40,374 nucleotides of DNA from Mediterranea massiliensis (GCA_958402075.1 CATXSD010000014.1:1-40374); one strand, 5' to 3'; shown: positions 6,318 through 15,825, numbered from the stretch's first letter. Notes: generated from the letters alone by a model not told the origin. Made by a program: numbers and translations.

Positions 6318-7916
6318 ATGAAAGCAAAATACATAGGAGCCCTGTTCACCACGGCACTGGCCCTGCTGACTGCCTGCGACGACACGACCAACACACTGGG
6401 CATGAGTATGCTGGACAAGTCGGACTGGATGGGAGCTGACACGAAAACCTATCAGGTGACGACCCGTTCCTACCTGGTAGATTCAGTCTATGCCAAGACC
6501 AGTACCGGCTACGTGGGCCGCTTTACCGACCCGGAATTCGGAAGCTATACCGCCAGCTTCCTGACGGAACTGAACTGTACGGACAACTTCAAGTTCGAAG
6601 ACATCCTGCCCGATGTCTACGAGGAATATATCGAAAACGATACGCTGAAAGGCAAGGGTACGCTGGTGGACGAAACGGTGAGGGGGGTGCGGCTGATCGT
6701 GTACTACAGCACATGGTTCGGCGACTCGCTGAATGCCTGCCGTATGAGTGCCTATGAACTGAACAACCAATGGGCACAGGAGCGGAAAGACGAGAACCGC
6801 CGCTACCGCTACACAGACATCAATACAGATCTCTACAAGGGTGTCCTGCTGGGACGCAAGGCCTACACGGCCTATGACGCCACCGTGCCCGACTCCATAC
6901 GGACGGCTACCGACTCCAACGGCAACGCTACCTACTCGCCGAGCATCGTGTTCAATCTGGACACGGAAATCGGACAGAAGATATACGACGAAAACAAGAA
7001 CCATCCCGAATATTTCAAGAATGCAGATGCTTTCATCGAGAATGTATTCCCCGGTGTATGCATCCAAAACGACTACGGCGACGGTACCATCCTCTACGTG
7101 GACCGCGTGGACATGGAATTCCAGTTCCAGTTCCACTATGTGGACAGCCTGGGCGTGAAGCTGACGAAGAAGGTGAACGACGCCAGCGGCAGCATCGGCG
7201 ACGACTCGACCTACATCGGACGGCAGACCATCTTTGCATCGACCAAAGAGGTGATTCAGGCCAACCACTTCGAGAACTCGGACAAGCTGAAGGAAAAGGC
7301 AGCCGAGAAAGGCTGGACCTACATCAAGTCGCCTGCCGGCATCTTTACGGAAGCTACCCTGCCCTATGACGAAATCTATGAGGAGCTGGCCAACGACACA
7401 CTGAACGCCGTGAAACTGACCTTCACCAACTATAATGAAAAGAACAACTATAAGTTCAGCATGGACGTACCCGGCAGCGTACTGCTGCTGCGCAAACAAG
7501 ATTTGAGCACGTTCTTCGAAGAAAACCAGGTGAACGACAACATCACCTCGTTTACGGCCAGCCACAATAATGTAGCCACCAACCAATACACCTTCCAGAA
7601 CATCGCCCGACTGGTATCGACCTGCATCAATGAGAAAAAGGCAGCCCGCAATGCTGCCCGACAAAGTGCAGGAGCCAACTGGGACGAAGCGGCCTGGAAC
7701 GAGGAATGGAATGCACAACACCCCGACTGGAACAAAGTGCTGCTAATCCCCGTCAGCATTACGACACAAAGTACAAGCAGTACCAGCAGCAGTAGCACCA
7801 CCACAGCCGTACAGCATGACCTGCAGCCGGGTTATGCCAAACTGCAAGGCGGCGACCCCGAAAACGGAGGTACGCAACTGACGCTGGAGGTGACATACAC
7901 CAGCTTCGCGCAATAA
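6318..7916 (+). CDS. DUF4270 family lipoprotein
   Basis: 532 residues. The signal peptide ends in the lipobox LLTAC (Cys20) followed by Asp-Asp, so it is a lipoprotein that could be exported to the surface. The body resembles the Bacteroidota DUF4270 family, typically found near glycogen synthase genes; function unknown. It contains eight D-[ST]-[AILMVT] sequons, the Bacteroides O-glycosylation motif (for example LVDSVY, GDSLNA, PDSIRT, NDTLNA), and a Ser/Thr-only stretch near the C-terminus (TSSTSSSSTTT, bases about 7771-7803). It lies 36 bp after the half-length glycogen synthase and ends in a bidirectional terminator. Family call is by overall appearance, not by a search. Confidence 0.75.
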   Translation: MKAKYIGALFTTALALLTACDDTTNTLGMSMLDKSDWMGADTKTYQVTTRSYLVDSVYAKTSTGYVGRFTDPEFGSYTASFLTELNCTDNFKFEDILPDVYEEYIENDTLKGKGTLVDETVRGVRLIVYYSTWFGDSLNACRMSAYELNNQWAQERKDENRRYRYTDINTDLYKGVLLGRKAYTAYDATVPDSIRTATDSNGNATYSPSIVFNLDTEIGQKIYDENKNHPEYFKNADAFIENVFPGVCIQNDYGDGTILYVDRVDMEFQFQFHYVDSLGVKLTKKVNDASGSIGDDSTYIGRQTIFASTKEVIQANHFENSDKLKEKAAEKGWTYIKSPAGIFTEATLPYDEIYEELANDTLNAVKLTFTNYNEKNNYKFSMDVPGSVLLLRKQDLSTFFEENQVNDNITSFTASHNNVATNQYTFQNIARLVSTCINEKKAARNAARQSAGANWDEAAWNEEWNAQHPDWNKVLLIPVSITTQSTSSTSSSSTTTAVQHDLQPGYAKLQGGDPENGGTQLTLEVTYTSFAQ

Positions 7917-7939
7917 TCCCTTCCCCCTACTATAATAAT

Positions 7940-7985
7940 GAAGACTCCCGCTATCCAATAGGAAAACGGGAGTCTTCTCTTTTTT
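7940..7985. terminator. Bidirectional intrinsic terminator between the DUF4270 and GH57 genes
   Basis: GAAGACTCCCG (7940-7950) and CGGGAGTCTTC (7967-7977) form an 11-bp perfect stem with a 16-nt loop. A T-rich tail (CTTTTTTA) follows on the + strand. The two flanking genes converge here. Confidence 0.75.
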
Positions 7986-8002
7986 ATACCTTCAGGTCCG
8001 GA

Positions 8003-9409
8003 TTAGGCTTCTTCGGCCTTGGCTGCAGTGGCCTTCTTCTTGGTAGCAGGAGCCGGCTTGGCTGCGGCTTTCTTGGCAGTAGCCTTCTTCGCAGTCAGCT
8101 TCTCGACCATTTCTTTCTCCTTCACCAGCTTGCTGCGCACATCGTCCAGTTCCTTGTGCAGCTCGTCAATCTCATCGCCCTGGTTCTTGATGGTAGTGAG
8201 CAGGGCGTTCAGTTCTTCGTTGTCGATGTCTACAGGATACAGGGAATCCACCCGTTTGATGAAATCGCCCAAGATATTCATGTAATTGGTGAACGCATCG
8301 TAAGGTGACTCATAGATGCCACGATACAGAGAAATGCTGGAACTCTTGGTAGTCATGAAACGGAAATTGTTGCTGGCCTGCAGATAATCCCAGTCCTGCT
8401 TGATGCGACGGTCGTCACACAAATGCACGCGCTCGGCCACACTGTAGAGCTTGTTGAAAGCTTCACGCTGCATCACGTTTCCAAGCCAGCAGCTGGTATC
8501 CCTCTCTTCGTCGACCCACGACATCGGATAAGGGACGTCGAGCTGGGATACGGACTTCAGCTTCGTCACGACTTCGGTCGGCGTGGAGAACGTGATGCCC
8601 TTCTCCTTGGCACAAGCAGGCAACGCCTTCATGAATTCCAGAATATTGGAGGACAACGGCTGGTACTTGCCCAAAGCACACAGCTCCATAAAGATATTGA
8701 TGACCTGCTCTTCCTGCGGCAGAGAATCAATCCAGGAGATATACTTGTCGGCAAACAGCGGATACTCGCTCCAGTCGGAATTGGAGAAACGCAGGCTGAT
8801 ATCATCGGACAACTTGAAGTCACGCAACAGCAATTTCAGGTTGGGATTCATGTTGCAATGGTAAACGTAGTGCGGACTCTTCCAGCCCAGCACGTGCTTG
8901 GCACCCTCGGTCAGCATACCCTTGAAGCCCAAGCTGGCCACTACGGCACCGATTTCATCGTTGTAGATCAGGCTCGAGTTGCGGAACACCTTGGGGGCTT
9001 TGCCGAACATCTGTTTCATCTTGTCGCTCTGGCGCATCACTTCTTCCTTGAAGCAGTCTTCATTGGCCAACGAAGACAGACCATGGGAATAGGGTTCGGC
9101 CAGGAACTCGCAACAACCGGTGTCGTTCAGCTGATGCAGGAGGTCCAATACGGTAGGAGCATAAATCTCCAGCTGCTCCAGTGCCACACCCGAGATGGAG
9201 AAGGCTACCTTGAAGGCTCCTCCCGAATTTTTGACCATTTCCAGCAGAGTAGTCAGTGCCGGAATATAAGAATGTTCGGCCACATCACTGATACTGGTTT
9301 CATTGGCATAGTCATCATAATAATAGTGGTCAGTGCCAATGTCGAAGAAACGATAACGTTTCAGGTGAATAATCTGGTGTATTTCAAAATAAAGACAAAT
9401 CGTTCTCAT
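8003..9409 (-). CDS. GH57 family alpha-amylase/glucanotransferase-like protein with basic C-terminal tail
   Basis: 468 residues. The first residues (ICLYFEIHQIIHLKRY) correspond to GH57 conserved region 1, and FLAEPYSHGL and LTEGAKHVLGWKSPHYVY fit later GH57 regions; the polysaccharide-deacetylase-like barrel spans about residues 1-300. The C-terminus has a coiled coil (about 395-435) and then a tail built from K, A, T and P (KKATAKKAAAKPAPATKKK), like histone H1 or AlgP tails. No signal peptide, so it is cytoplasmic and likely acts on storage alpha-glucan. It is the last gene of the GDE-GT4-GH57 operon, 17 bp after GT4. The exact reaction (hydrolysis, branching or transfer) cannot be decided. 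Confidence 0.85.
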   Translation of the reverse strand: MRTICLYFEIHQIIHLKRYRFFDIGTDHYYYDDYANETSISDVAEHSYIPALTTLLEMVKNSGGAFKVAFSISGVALEQLEIYAPTVLDLLHQLNDTGCCEFLAEPYSHGLSSLANEDCFKEEVMRQSDKMKQMFGKAPKVFRNSSLIYNDEIGAVVASLGFKGMLTEGAKHVLGWKSPHYVYHCNMNPNLKLLLRDFKLSDDISLRFSNSDWSEYPLFADKYISWIDSLPQEEQVINIFMELCALGKYQPLSSNILEFMKALPACAKEKGITFSTPTEVVTKLKSVSQLDVPYPMSWVDEERDTSCWLGNVMQREAFNKLYSVAERVHLCDDRRIKQDWDYLQASNNFRFMTTKSSSISLYRGIYESPYDAFTNYMNILGDFIKRVDSLYPVDIDNEELNALLTTIKNQGDEIDELHKELDDVRSKLVKEKEMVEKLTAKKATAKKAAAKPAPATKKKATAAKAEEA

Positions 9410-9426
9410 TTCCTATTCTTGTTTTG

Positions 9427-10695
9427 TTATTTACCATAGTTTCTTAATACATTCTCGTAGAGGGCACGGATGCGCAGGCCCACCTTTTCCCACGTAATGC
9501 CGTCGACTTCCTTCTTACCCTCTTCCTGCAAATACTGGAACAGAGCCGGATTGGTACAGATGGAATAGATGGCATCGGCCATGGCGTGGATATCCCAGTA
9601 GTCCACCTTGATGACCTTGTCCAGAATTTCACCGCAGCCCGACTGCTTGGAGATGATGGAAGGAGTGCCGCACTGCATGGCCTCCAGCGGCGCTATACCG
9701 AACGGCTCCGATACGGAAGGCATGACAAAAACATCGCTGTTCTTGTAGACCTCGTACACCTGCCGTCCCTTCATGAAGCCGGGGAAATGGAAGCGGTCCG
9801 CGATGCCGCGCTCAGCGGCCAGATTGATCATGGCATTCAGCATATCGCCCGAACCAGCCATCACAAAACGAATGTTCCGTGTACGGCTCAATACCATAGC
9901 AGCAGCCTCTACGAAATATTCCGGACCCTTCTGCATGGTGATACGGCCAAGGAAGGTGACAATCTTCTCCTTGGAATGGTCGGGACGAGGAATGTCCTGC
10001 AGGTCCTGCGACAGCGGATACACGGCATTGTGCATGGCAAACACTTTCCGCGGGTCCTGATGATATTCGTTGATAACTGTACGACGGGTCAGCTCGGACA
10101 CGCACATGATGCAGTCGGCATAGTCCATGCCGTTCTTCTCGATGGAGTAGACTGTCGGATTGACCTTACCGCGCGAGCGGTCGAAGTCCGTGGCATGCAC
10201 ATGGATACACAACGGCTTGCCACTTACCATCTTGGCATGTACCCCGGCCGGATAGGTCAGCCAGTCATGGGCATGGATAATATCAAATTGTTCCTTGCGT
10301 GCCACCACCCCGGCAATGATGGAGAAGTTATTGATCTCTTCATGCAGATTGCCCGGATAGCCGCCGGCAAATTCCATACAGCCCAGATCATTGACGTGCA
10401 GATAAGAAAAATCTGCATAAATATGGTCACGGTAACTGTAATAGTCCTCCGGCGTCATCTGACCATAAAGGCGGGACTTCAGATAGTCGTAGTCGACTCC
10501 GCGCCAGACAACCGGCACCTGGTTCATACCGACAATCTTGAGGAACTTCTCTTCATCACCGTTAGGCTTAGGCATACAGAAGATGGTTTCTACATCGCCT
10601 TGCAGACTCAGGCCTTTGGTAATGCCGTAAGAAGCTACCGCCAGACCTCCATATATTTTGGGAGGAAATTCCCATCCAAACATTAATACTTTCAT
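9427..10695 (-). CDS. GT4-family glycosyltransferase (glycogen synthase-like, GT-B fold)
   Basis: 422 residues, two-domain GT-B. N-terminal MKVLMFGWEFPPKIYGGLAVASYGITKGL carries the glycine-rich donor loop; FDIIHAHDWLTYPAGV matches the HxHDW motif; the C-terminal half has VTFLGRITMQKGPEYFVEA and the E-x7-E motif in EPFGIAPLE (about residues 328-336). It is full length, unlike the half-length enzyme at 5463, and is a good candidate for the polymerising glucosyltransferase of this locus. Its start overlaps the debranching gene stop by 4 bp (ATGA), so the two are translationally coupled; GAGGAGGAA just upstream is a good Shine-Dalgarno sequence, unusual for this phylum. Confidence 0.85.
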   Translation of the reverse strand: MKVLMFGWEFPPKIYGGLAVASYGITKGLSLQGDVETIFCMPKPNGDEEKFLKIVGMNQVPVVWRGVDYDYLKSRLYGQMTPEDYYSYRDHIYADFSYLHVNDLGCMEFAGGYPGNLHEEINNFSIIAGVVARKEQFDIIHAHDWLTYPAGVHAKMVSGKPLCIHVHATDFDRSRGKVNPTVYSIEKNGMDYADCIMCVSELTRRTVINEYHQDPRKVFAMHNAVYPLSQDLQDIPRPDHSKEKIVTFLGRITMQKGPEYFVEAAAMVLSRTRNIRFVMAGSGDMLNAMINLAAERGIADRFHFPGFMKGRQVYEVYKNSDVFVMPSVSEPFGIAPLEAMQCGTPSIISKQSGCGEILDKVIKVDYWDIHAMADAIYSICTNPALFQYLQEEGKKEVDGITWEKVGLRIRALYENVLRNYGK

Positions 10696-12659
10696 TTGCG
10701 TTCCTCCTCTTTTTTCTCTATTTGTTCATACTTATACAGCAAACTCAAAATGCGCAGGATTTCAGCTACATTCATCGCAAACGAGATAGCCCCTCTCCCG
10801 ACAAACGGCGGATTGCCGTCGAAGAGTTCGGGCAGAGTACTGATGCAATGGCGGCCCATCTCGTCTTCCATGCCGATGAGATGCCGCTCCACAAACGAAA
10901 TGCCGCTCATCTTGTAGATGCGCAGATAAGCTTCCATGTAGAAGCCCATCAGCCAGGGCCAGGCCGTTCCCTGATGGTAGGCATAATCGCGCTGCGTCTG
11001 CGGCCCTACATAGTTCGGATTGTAACCGCCGCTCTTCGGGCTCAACGTACGGAGACCTTTCGGTGTCAAGAGTTCCTTGGTCACAATATCCAGTACCTGG
11101 CGCTTCTGTACGCGGTCCAGCGGAGAATAATCGAAAGCTACGGTAAATATCATGTTCGGACGAACGCTCCAGTCCATCATATAGCCATCCACATAATCGA
11201 ACAGATAGCCATATTCATTGCGGAAGACTTCGACAAACGACTTGCCCGTCACTTCCGCCTGTTGCTCCAACGCCTGTGCCAGGGGCTCGTTGCCGCCTTC
11301 GCGAACCATGTCGGCCACGAAGCGCAGGGCATTGTACCACAACGCATTGATTTCGACCACATACCCTGTACGCGGAACTACCGGACGGCCATTGGCTACG
11401 GAGTTCATCCACGTCACCGCATGTTCGGTTCCGTTGGTATAGAGCAGGCCGTTGTCGTGCAAGAACAGGTTATCGTGCTTGCGGCTGCGGATATACTCAA
11501 GCATATCTTCGAGCAGGCTGCCATACATCTGGCGGCAACGCTCACGGGAAGTAAACTTGGCATACTGCTGCAAGCACCAGATGGCCCACAACAAAATGTC
11601 AGGATGCTCCATCTCGTAAATTTTATAGGTCACAGTCTCGCCATTCATAAACTGGCGGAGTGCCTTCTCGGCCGTCTTCATCACGTCCTCGAACTCATCC
11701 TGTTCGTCGACGGCCAGCGTCAGGCCGGGCAGTGAGATAAAGAGGTCGCGCGCACGACATTTGAACCAAGGATAGCCTGCCAAAATGTAATGTTCGTCGC
11801 CCTGCTTGTTGTGGAACTGATGGGCCGAATTCTTCAGACAGTGGTAGAAGCTGTCGCGCGGAGTACGGTCGGCGGCCTCTGCCTCGAATGTCTGTTTCAG
11901 TTTGCGGGTGTCCACTTCCGAGATGCCGGCAGAGAACACGATGCTCTCCCCCTTCTTTATATCCACTTCAAAATAACCAGGCACATACAGATCCTCGTTG
12001 AAATCGTAACCACGTTCCTGCTCCTTCGGATACTCAATGCCCCGATACCAGTCGGGCTGGAAGTGGAATTCATTTTTCTTGTTCAGCTGCATGAACAGTT
12101 CGGGATAGCCGGGATACATGCACGTCTTGATACCATTCTCCACCAGCTGGTACTCACGGCTTGCCTGGGGATTCTCGTGCGTGTACTCGCGCACGCTGCG
12201 GAAAGCCAGGAACGGCCGGAAACGCAATGTCGTGGCCGAATGGGCATCGACCAGCGTGTAGCGTATCAGAATGCGGTTCTCATGGTGTACAAAAATCTTT
12301 TCCTTACGGAGGATAACGCCTCCTACACGGTAAGTTGTGGCCGGGACATGCTCGCAATCGAACTCACGGATATATTTATGTCCGTTGGGACTGAAATGAT
12401 TGCCTTGATACTTGTGCAATCCCAGGTTAAACTCTGCACCGTGCTGAATTACCGTTTCGTCCAAAGAAGAGAGCAGCACATGATTCTCATCGTCCAAGTT
12501 GGGGACGGGGATCACCAACAAGCCGTGATATTTGCGTGTGTTACAATCTACAATCGTTGTACAATGATAGGCACCCGACTTGTTTGTACGGAGTATCTCC
12601 CGCGGGAGCGACTCTTCCAAATTAATCATCAGCGTCTTGTCAAATCGTAAATAACTCAT
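10692..12659 (-). CDS. Amylo-alpha-1,6-glucosidase (glycogen debranching enzyme)
   Basis: 655 residues, the normal length for bacterial and archaeal debranching enzymes with a GDE_N domain (about 1-270, containing LRTNKSGAYHCTT and NTRKYHGLLV) and a GH133-like GDE_C (alpha/alpha)6 barrel (about 280-640, with HYILAGYPWFKCRARDLFIS and GTAWPWLMGFYMEAY). It hydrolyses alpha-1,6 branch points left after chain shortening; cytoplasmic, no signal peptide. First gene of the GDE-GT4-GH57 operon, with a consensus promoter about 70 bp upstream. Confidence 0.92.
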   Translation of the reverse strand: MSYLRFDKTLMINLEESLPREILRTNKSGAYHCTTIVDCNTRKYHGLLVIPVPNLDDENHVLLSSLDETVIQHGAEFNLGLHKYQGNHFSPNGHKYIREFDCEHVPATTYRVGGVILRKEKIFVHHENRILIRYTLVDAHSATTLRFRPFLAFRSVREYTHENPQASREYQLVENGIKTCMYPGYPELFMQLNKKNEFHFQPDWYRGIEYPKEQERGYDFNEDLYVPGYFEVDIKKGESIVFSAGISEVDTRKLKQTFEAEAADRTPRDSFYHCLKNSAHQFHNKQGDEHYILAGYPWFKCRARDLFISLPGLTLAVDEQDEFEDVMKTAEKALRQFMNGETVTYKIYEMEHPDILLWAIWCLQQYAKFTSRERCRQMYGSLLEDMLEYIRSRKHDNLFLHDNGLLYTNGTEHAVTWMNSVANGRPVVPRTGYVVEINALWYNALRFVADMVREGGNEPLAQALEQQAEVTGKSFVEVFRNEYGYLFDYVDGYMMDWSVRPNMIFTVAFDYSPLDRVQKRQVLDIVTKELLTPKGLRTLSPKSGGYNPNYVGPQTQRDYAYHQGTAWPWLMGFYMEAYLRIYKMSGISFVERHLIGMEDEMGRHCISTLPELFDGNPPFVGRGAISFAMNVAEILRILSLLYKYEQIEKKEEERK

Positions 12660-12731
12660 AGTTGTGCATTATTTAAATTAAAGGTTAAAAATTCAGGTTC
12701 ACTATGCCCTACAGATAGTTGTAGCGATGCC

Positions 12732-12761
12732 CAAAAATACAAATTAATGTATACACGCAAA
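12732..12761 (-). promoter_or_regulatory. Promoter of the GDE-GT4-GH57 operon
   Basis: Minus-strand -33 TTTG (12758-12761), 18-bp spacer, -7 TATTTTTG (12732-12739). Predicted start near 12725 gives a leader of about 65 nt before the ATG at 12659. Confidence 0.6.
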
Positions 12762-12857
12762 ATAAAAAAAGACTTTTTTTTCGCTTTTCGGCCAAATAAT
12801 TGTAGTATTGCATCCGATTAGCATATACCATGTGTCAAAAAGCCCCCTGAACGCCCT

Positions 12858-13562
12858 ATGAAACGAGATATACAACGAATTTTTCTGGCAGCCGTCATCC
12901 CGCTGTTCTTTCTTTTCATCCTGTACATGTTGAAGATTTTAGAGGTCGGCATGGGATGGGATTTCACCCGTCTGGGAATCTATCCGATGGAGAAACGGGG
13001 GGTGTTCGGCATCTTTGCCCATCCGCTGGTCCATAGCAGCTTCAGCCATCTGGCAGCCAACAGCCTTCCGCTGTTTTTCCTGTCCTGGTGTCTGTTTTAT
13101 TTTTACAAAGGCATCGCGCCCTACATTTTTTTCCTCGTCTGGATAGGAGGCGGCATCTTTACCTTTCTGTTCGGCAAGAGCGGATGGCATGTCGGTTCGA
13201 GCGGCATCATCTACGGCCTGGCCTTTTTCCTGTTCTTCAGCGGCATTTTGCGCAAGCATGTACCCCTCATCGCCATTTCATTGCTGGTCACCTTTCTGTA
13301 CGGAGGACTGGTCTGGAACATGTTTCCCCAATTTGCCAAAGCCTCTACCTCCTGGGAGGGGCACATGGGAGGAGCCATTGCGGGCATACTGTGTGCAATA
13401 GGCTTCATGAACTACGGCCCCCAACGTCCCGATCCGTTTGCCGATGAAGATGAACAGGATGAAGAAGACGAAGAAAAAGGGGGAGAAGAAGATACAGACG
13501 GCATTCCACCCGAAGACCGGCAGTTGCAAGGAGAAGACAGGAAAACGGAGGAATCCGAATAA
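12858..13562 (+). CDS. Rhomboid family intramembrane serine protease with acidic C-terminal tail
   Basis: 234 residues with about six hydrophobic membrane segments (residues 8-185). The catalytic dyad is present: GSSG (Ser115) in a membrane segment and His169 in GHMGGAIAG, plus H-x3-N (His64, Asn68) of the rhomboid core. These enzymes cut membrane proteins within the bilayer. After the last helix comes a roughly 40-residue cytoplasmic or periplasmic tail that is almost all Asp, Glu and polar residues (DEDEQDEEDEEKGGEED). It stands alone between the debranching operon promoter and trkH. Substrate unknown. Confidence 0.88.
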   Translation: MKRDIQRIFLAAVIPLFFLFILYMLKILEVGMGWDFTRLGIYPMEKRGVFGIFAHPLVHSSFSHLAANSLPLFFLSWCLFYFYKGIAPYIFFLVWIGGGIFTFLFGKSGWHVGSSGIIYGLAFFLFFSGILRKHVPLIAISLLVTFLYGGLVWNMFPQFAKASTSWEGHMGGAIAGILCAIGFMNYGPQRPDPFADEDEQDEEDEEKGGEEDTDGIPPEDRQLQGEDRKTEESE

Positions 13563-13594
13563 TTCCTTATTTTCATGTTTTTAGACGCAAAAAG

Positions 13595-13625
13595 TTGTTT
13601 AATTCCTCTCACAATCTTATTTTTG
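13595..13625 (+). promoter_or_regulatory. Promoter of trkH
   Basis: TTG (13595-13597), 20-bp spacer, TATTTTTG (13618-13625): an exact consensus -7 box. Predicted start near 13632. Confidence 0.65.
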
Positions 13626-13701
13626 CCTCACCAAACATGGAGAAACGTCAAGTAACCACCTGTTTGTGAACAGAAACAAGACTCTTAACAACCCTAACGG
13701 A

Positions 13702-15213
13702 ATGGAAGGATTTATTGCGGACACACTATACGACCAGTCGATGAGAAAACGCAAGAACTGCCTCATCAACACCAAAATAATCATACGCGTACTGGGCATC
13801 CTGCTCTTTGTGGAAACGGCCATGTTCCTGCTCTGCGCACTGGTTTCCTGGATGTATCAGGAAGAAGAGACACTGACTTTCCTGCAAACGGCAGCCATCA
13901 ATACAGCCGTAGGCATTGTCCTGATTCTGTTGAGCCGGGGTGCCGAACGGAAGCTGACCAAACGTGACGGCTATTGCATCGCCAGCCTGTCTTGGGTACT
14001 GTTTTCAGCCTTCGGCATGCTTCCCTTCTACCTGAGCGGCAGCGTAGACAGCATTACCAACGCCTTTTTTGAAACCATGTCGGGGTTCACCACGACGGGG
14101 GCCACCATCATGGACAACATAGACGACCAGTCGCACGGCATTCTTTTCTGGCGCAGCCTGACCCAGTGGATAGGCGGTTTGGGAATTGTCTGCTTCGCCA
14201 TTGCCATCCTGCCCATTTTCAATGAAGGAAACATGCAACTCTTTTCAGCCGAAGCAACGGGAGTCACCCACAACAAACTGCATCCCAAAATCAGCATCAT
14301 GGTCAAATGGATCTGGGGAGTATACCTCATGCTGACAGCTTCGGTCGGCATACTGCTATACGTCGGCGGCATGAACTGGTTCGATGCCGTCTGCCATGCC
14401 TTTGCCACGACCGCCACCGGCGGCTATTCGACCAAACAGGCCAGCATCGCCTATTGGAACTCTCCTTTTATCGAATATGTGATTTCATTCTTCATGATCA
14501 TTTCCAGCTTCAACTTCGGGCTGTTCTATCTGGTCATCAAGGGGAAAGCATCCAAAATGCTACGCAACGAGGAACTCCGCTGGTTTCTGTCCTCCATCTT
14601 CATTCTGACAGGCATCATCACCGTAGCCCTGTTCATCTACAACCAATACGACATCGAAACGGCCTTCCGAAAGGCCTTGTTCCAAGTGTCCAGCATCCAC
14701 ACTTCCTGTGGTTTCGGCACCGATGACTATTGCTTGTGGCCTCCGTTCACATGGATACTGCTCATCTTTGCCATGCTGGCCGGCGGATGCACGGGTTCTA
14801 CAGCCGGTGGCATCAAGTATATGCGCCTACTGATGATGGGCAAAGGTATCCGCAACAGTTTCCGGCGCATGCTCCACCCCAATGCCGTGCTGCCTATCCG
14901 CGTAGACCGGCAGGCCATCGCGTCGAACACCGTATTGTCCGTGGCCTTCTTCATCGTTCTCTATATGATTATCATTCTGATAGGCTGGGTAGCACTTATG
15001 GCCTTAGGCGTAGGATTTGAAGAGTCGCTCAGCACTGTCATCTCGAGCATCGGCAATGTAGGTCCCGGCCTGGGCAGCTTCGGGCCCGCCTATTCCTGGA
15101 ACGCCCTGCCCGACGCTGCCAAATGGATTCTTTCCTTCTTGATGCTGGTAGGCCGTCTGGAAATGTTCTGCGTACTCCTGCTTTTCTACCCCAGCTTCTG
15201 GAAGAACCGGTAA
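13702..15213 (+). CDS. trkH: TrkH family potassium uptake protein
   Basis: About 503 residues from the ATG at 13702. The four selectivity-filter loops of the Trk/Ktr superfamily are visible: SGFTTTGATI, TATGGYSTK, HTSCGFGTD and GNVGPGLGS, each between paired membrane helices; QWIGGLGIV is also typical. It is the K+-translocating inner-membrane subunit; the cytoplasmic TrkA partner is not in the window. Start alternatives are a GTG at 13666 and an ATG at 13741 (MRKRKNCLINTK), which leads most directly into the first helix; the true start could be 13741. It converges on marC with only 15 bp between stops. Confidence 0.9.
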   Translation: MEGFIADTLYDQSMRKRKNCLINTKIIIRVLGILLFVETAMFLLCALVSWMYQEEETLTFLQTAAINTAVGIVLILLSRGAERKLTKRDGYCIASLSWVLFSAFGMLPFYLSGSVDSITNAFFETMSGFTTTGATIMDNIDDQSHGILFWRSLTQWIGGLGIVCFAIAILPIFNEGNMQLFSAEATGVTHNKLHPKISIMVKWIWGVYLMLTASVGILLYVGGMNWFDAVCHAFATTATGGYSTKQASIAYWNSPFIEYVISFFMIISSFNFGLFYLVIKGKASKMLRNEELRWFLSSIFILTGIITVALFIYNQYDIETAFRKALFQVSSIHTSCGFGTDDYCLWPPFTWILLIFAMLAGGCTGSTAGGIKYMRLLMMGKGIRNSFRRMLHPNAVLPIRVDRQAIASNTVLSVAFFIVLYMIIILIGWVALMALGVGFEESLSTVISSIGNVGPGLGSFGPAYSWNALPDAAKWILSFLMLVGRLEMFCVLLLFYPSFWKNR

Positions 15214-15228
15214 AAAGTGTCGTATGGA

Positions 15229-15825
15229 CTACTTTTGCAGGGCCTCGATGAGGGCCGTAATGTTGACCGTAAACAGGCGGACAGAAACGGCCAGCAGAAT
15301 GATTCCAAAGAATTTACGGATGATGTAGATGCCTCCCTTACCGAGAAAACGCTCCACACGTCCCGTCATGCTGACCACAAAATAAACCCAAATCATGTTC
15401 AGCACCAAGGCGATGATGATGTTGATGCTGGCATACTCGGCACGCAGGGTAAGCAAGGTCGTGAAAGCACCGGCACCGGCCAGCAACGGAAAGACCAGCG
15501 GCACCAGCGTAGCTTCCTTAATCGGTCCCTGGTTCTTGAAGATTTCGATGTCGAGAATCATTTCGAGCGCCATCAGGAAAATGACCACCGCACCCGCAAT
15601 GGCAAACGACTCGATGTCTACATGGAACAGCTGGAGCATCCAGTCGCCCGCGTAGAAGAAGCCCAGCAGAAGGGCAAACGATATCAAGGTAGCTTTCATC
15701 GCATTCACCTCCTTGCCTTTCTCTTTCAAATTGATGATGATGGGAATGGCTCCAATGATGTCTATCACAGCAAAAAGAACGATGAAAGCACTGATCATCT
15801 GCTGAAAGTTGAATGCTGAAAACAT
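15229..15825 (-). CDS. MarC family integral membrane protein (NAAT transporter family)
   Basis: 198 residues with six predicted membrane helices and the family patterns FAVIDIIGAIPIIINL and LVPLVFPLLAGAGAFTTLL. MarC was named from the multiple-antibiotic-resistance region but has no established role there; the family includes putative amino-acid transporters. The ATG at 15825 is preceded by AAAAAAGGAGGAA, a strong Shine-Dalgarno sequence that fixes the start and is unusual here. Promoter immediately upstream. Confidence 0.88.
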   Translation of the reverse strand: MFSAFNFQQMISAFIVLFAVIDIIGAIPIIINLKEKGKEVNAMKATLISFALLLGFFYAGDWMLQLFHVDIESFAIAGAVVIFLMALEMILDIEIFKNQGPIKEATLVPLVFPLLAGAGAFTTLLTLRAEYASINIIIALVLNMIWVYFVVSMTGRVERFLGKGGIYIIRKFFGIILLAVSVRLFTVNITALIEALQK

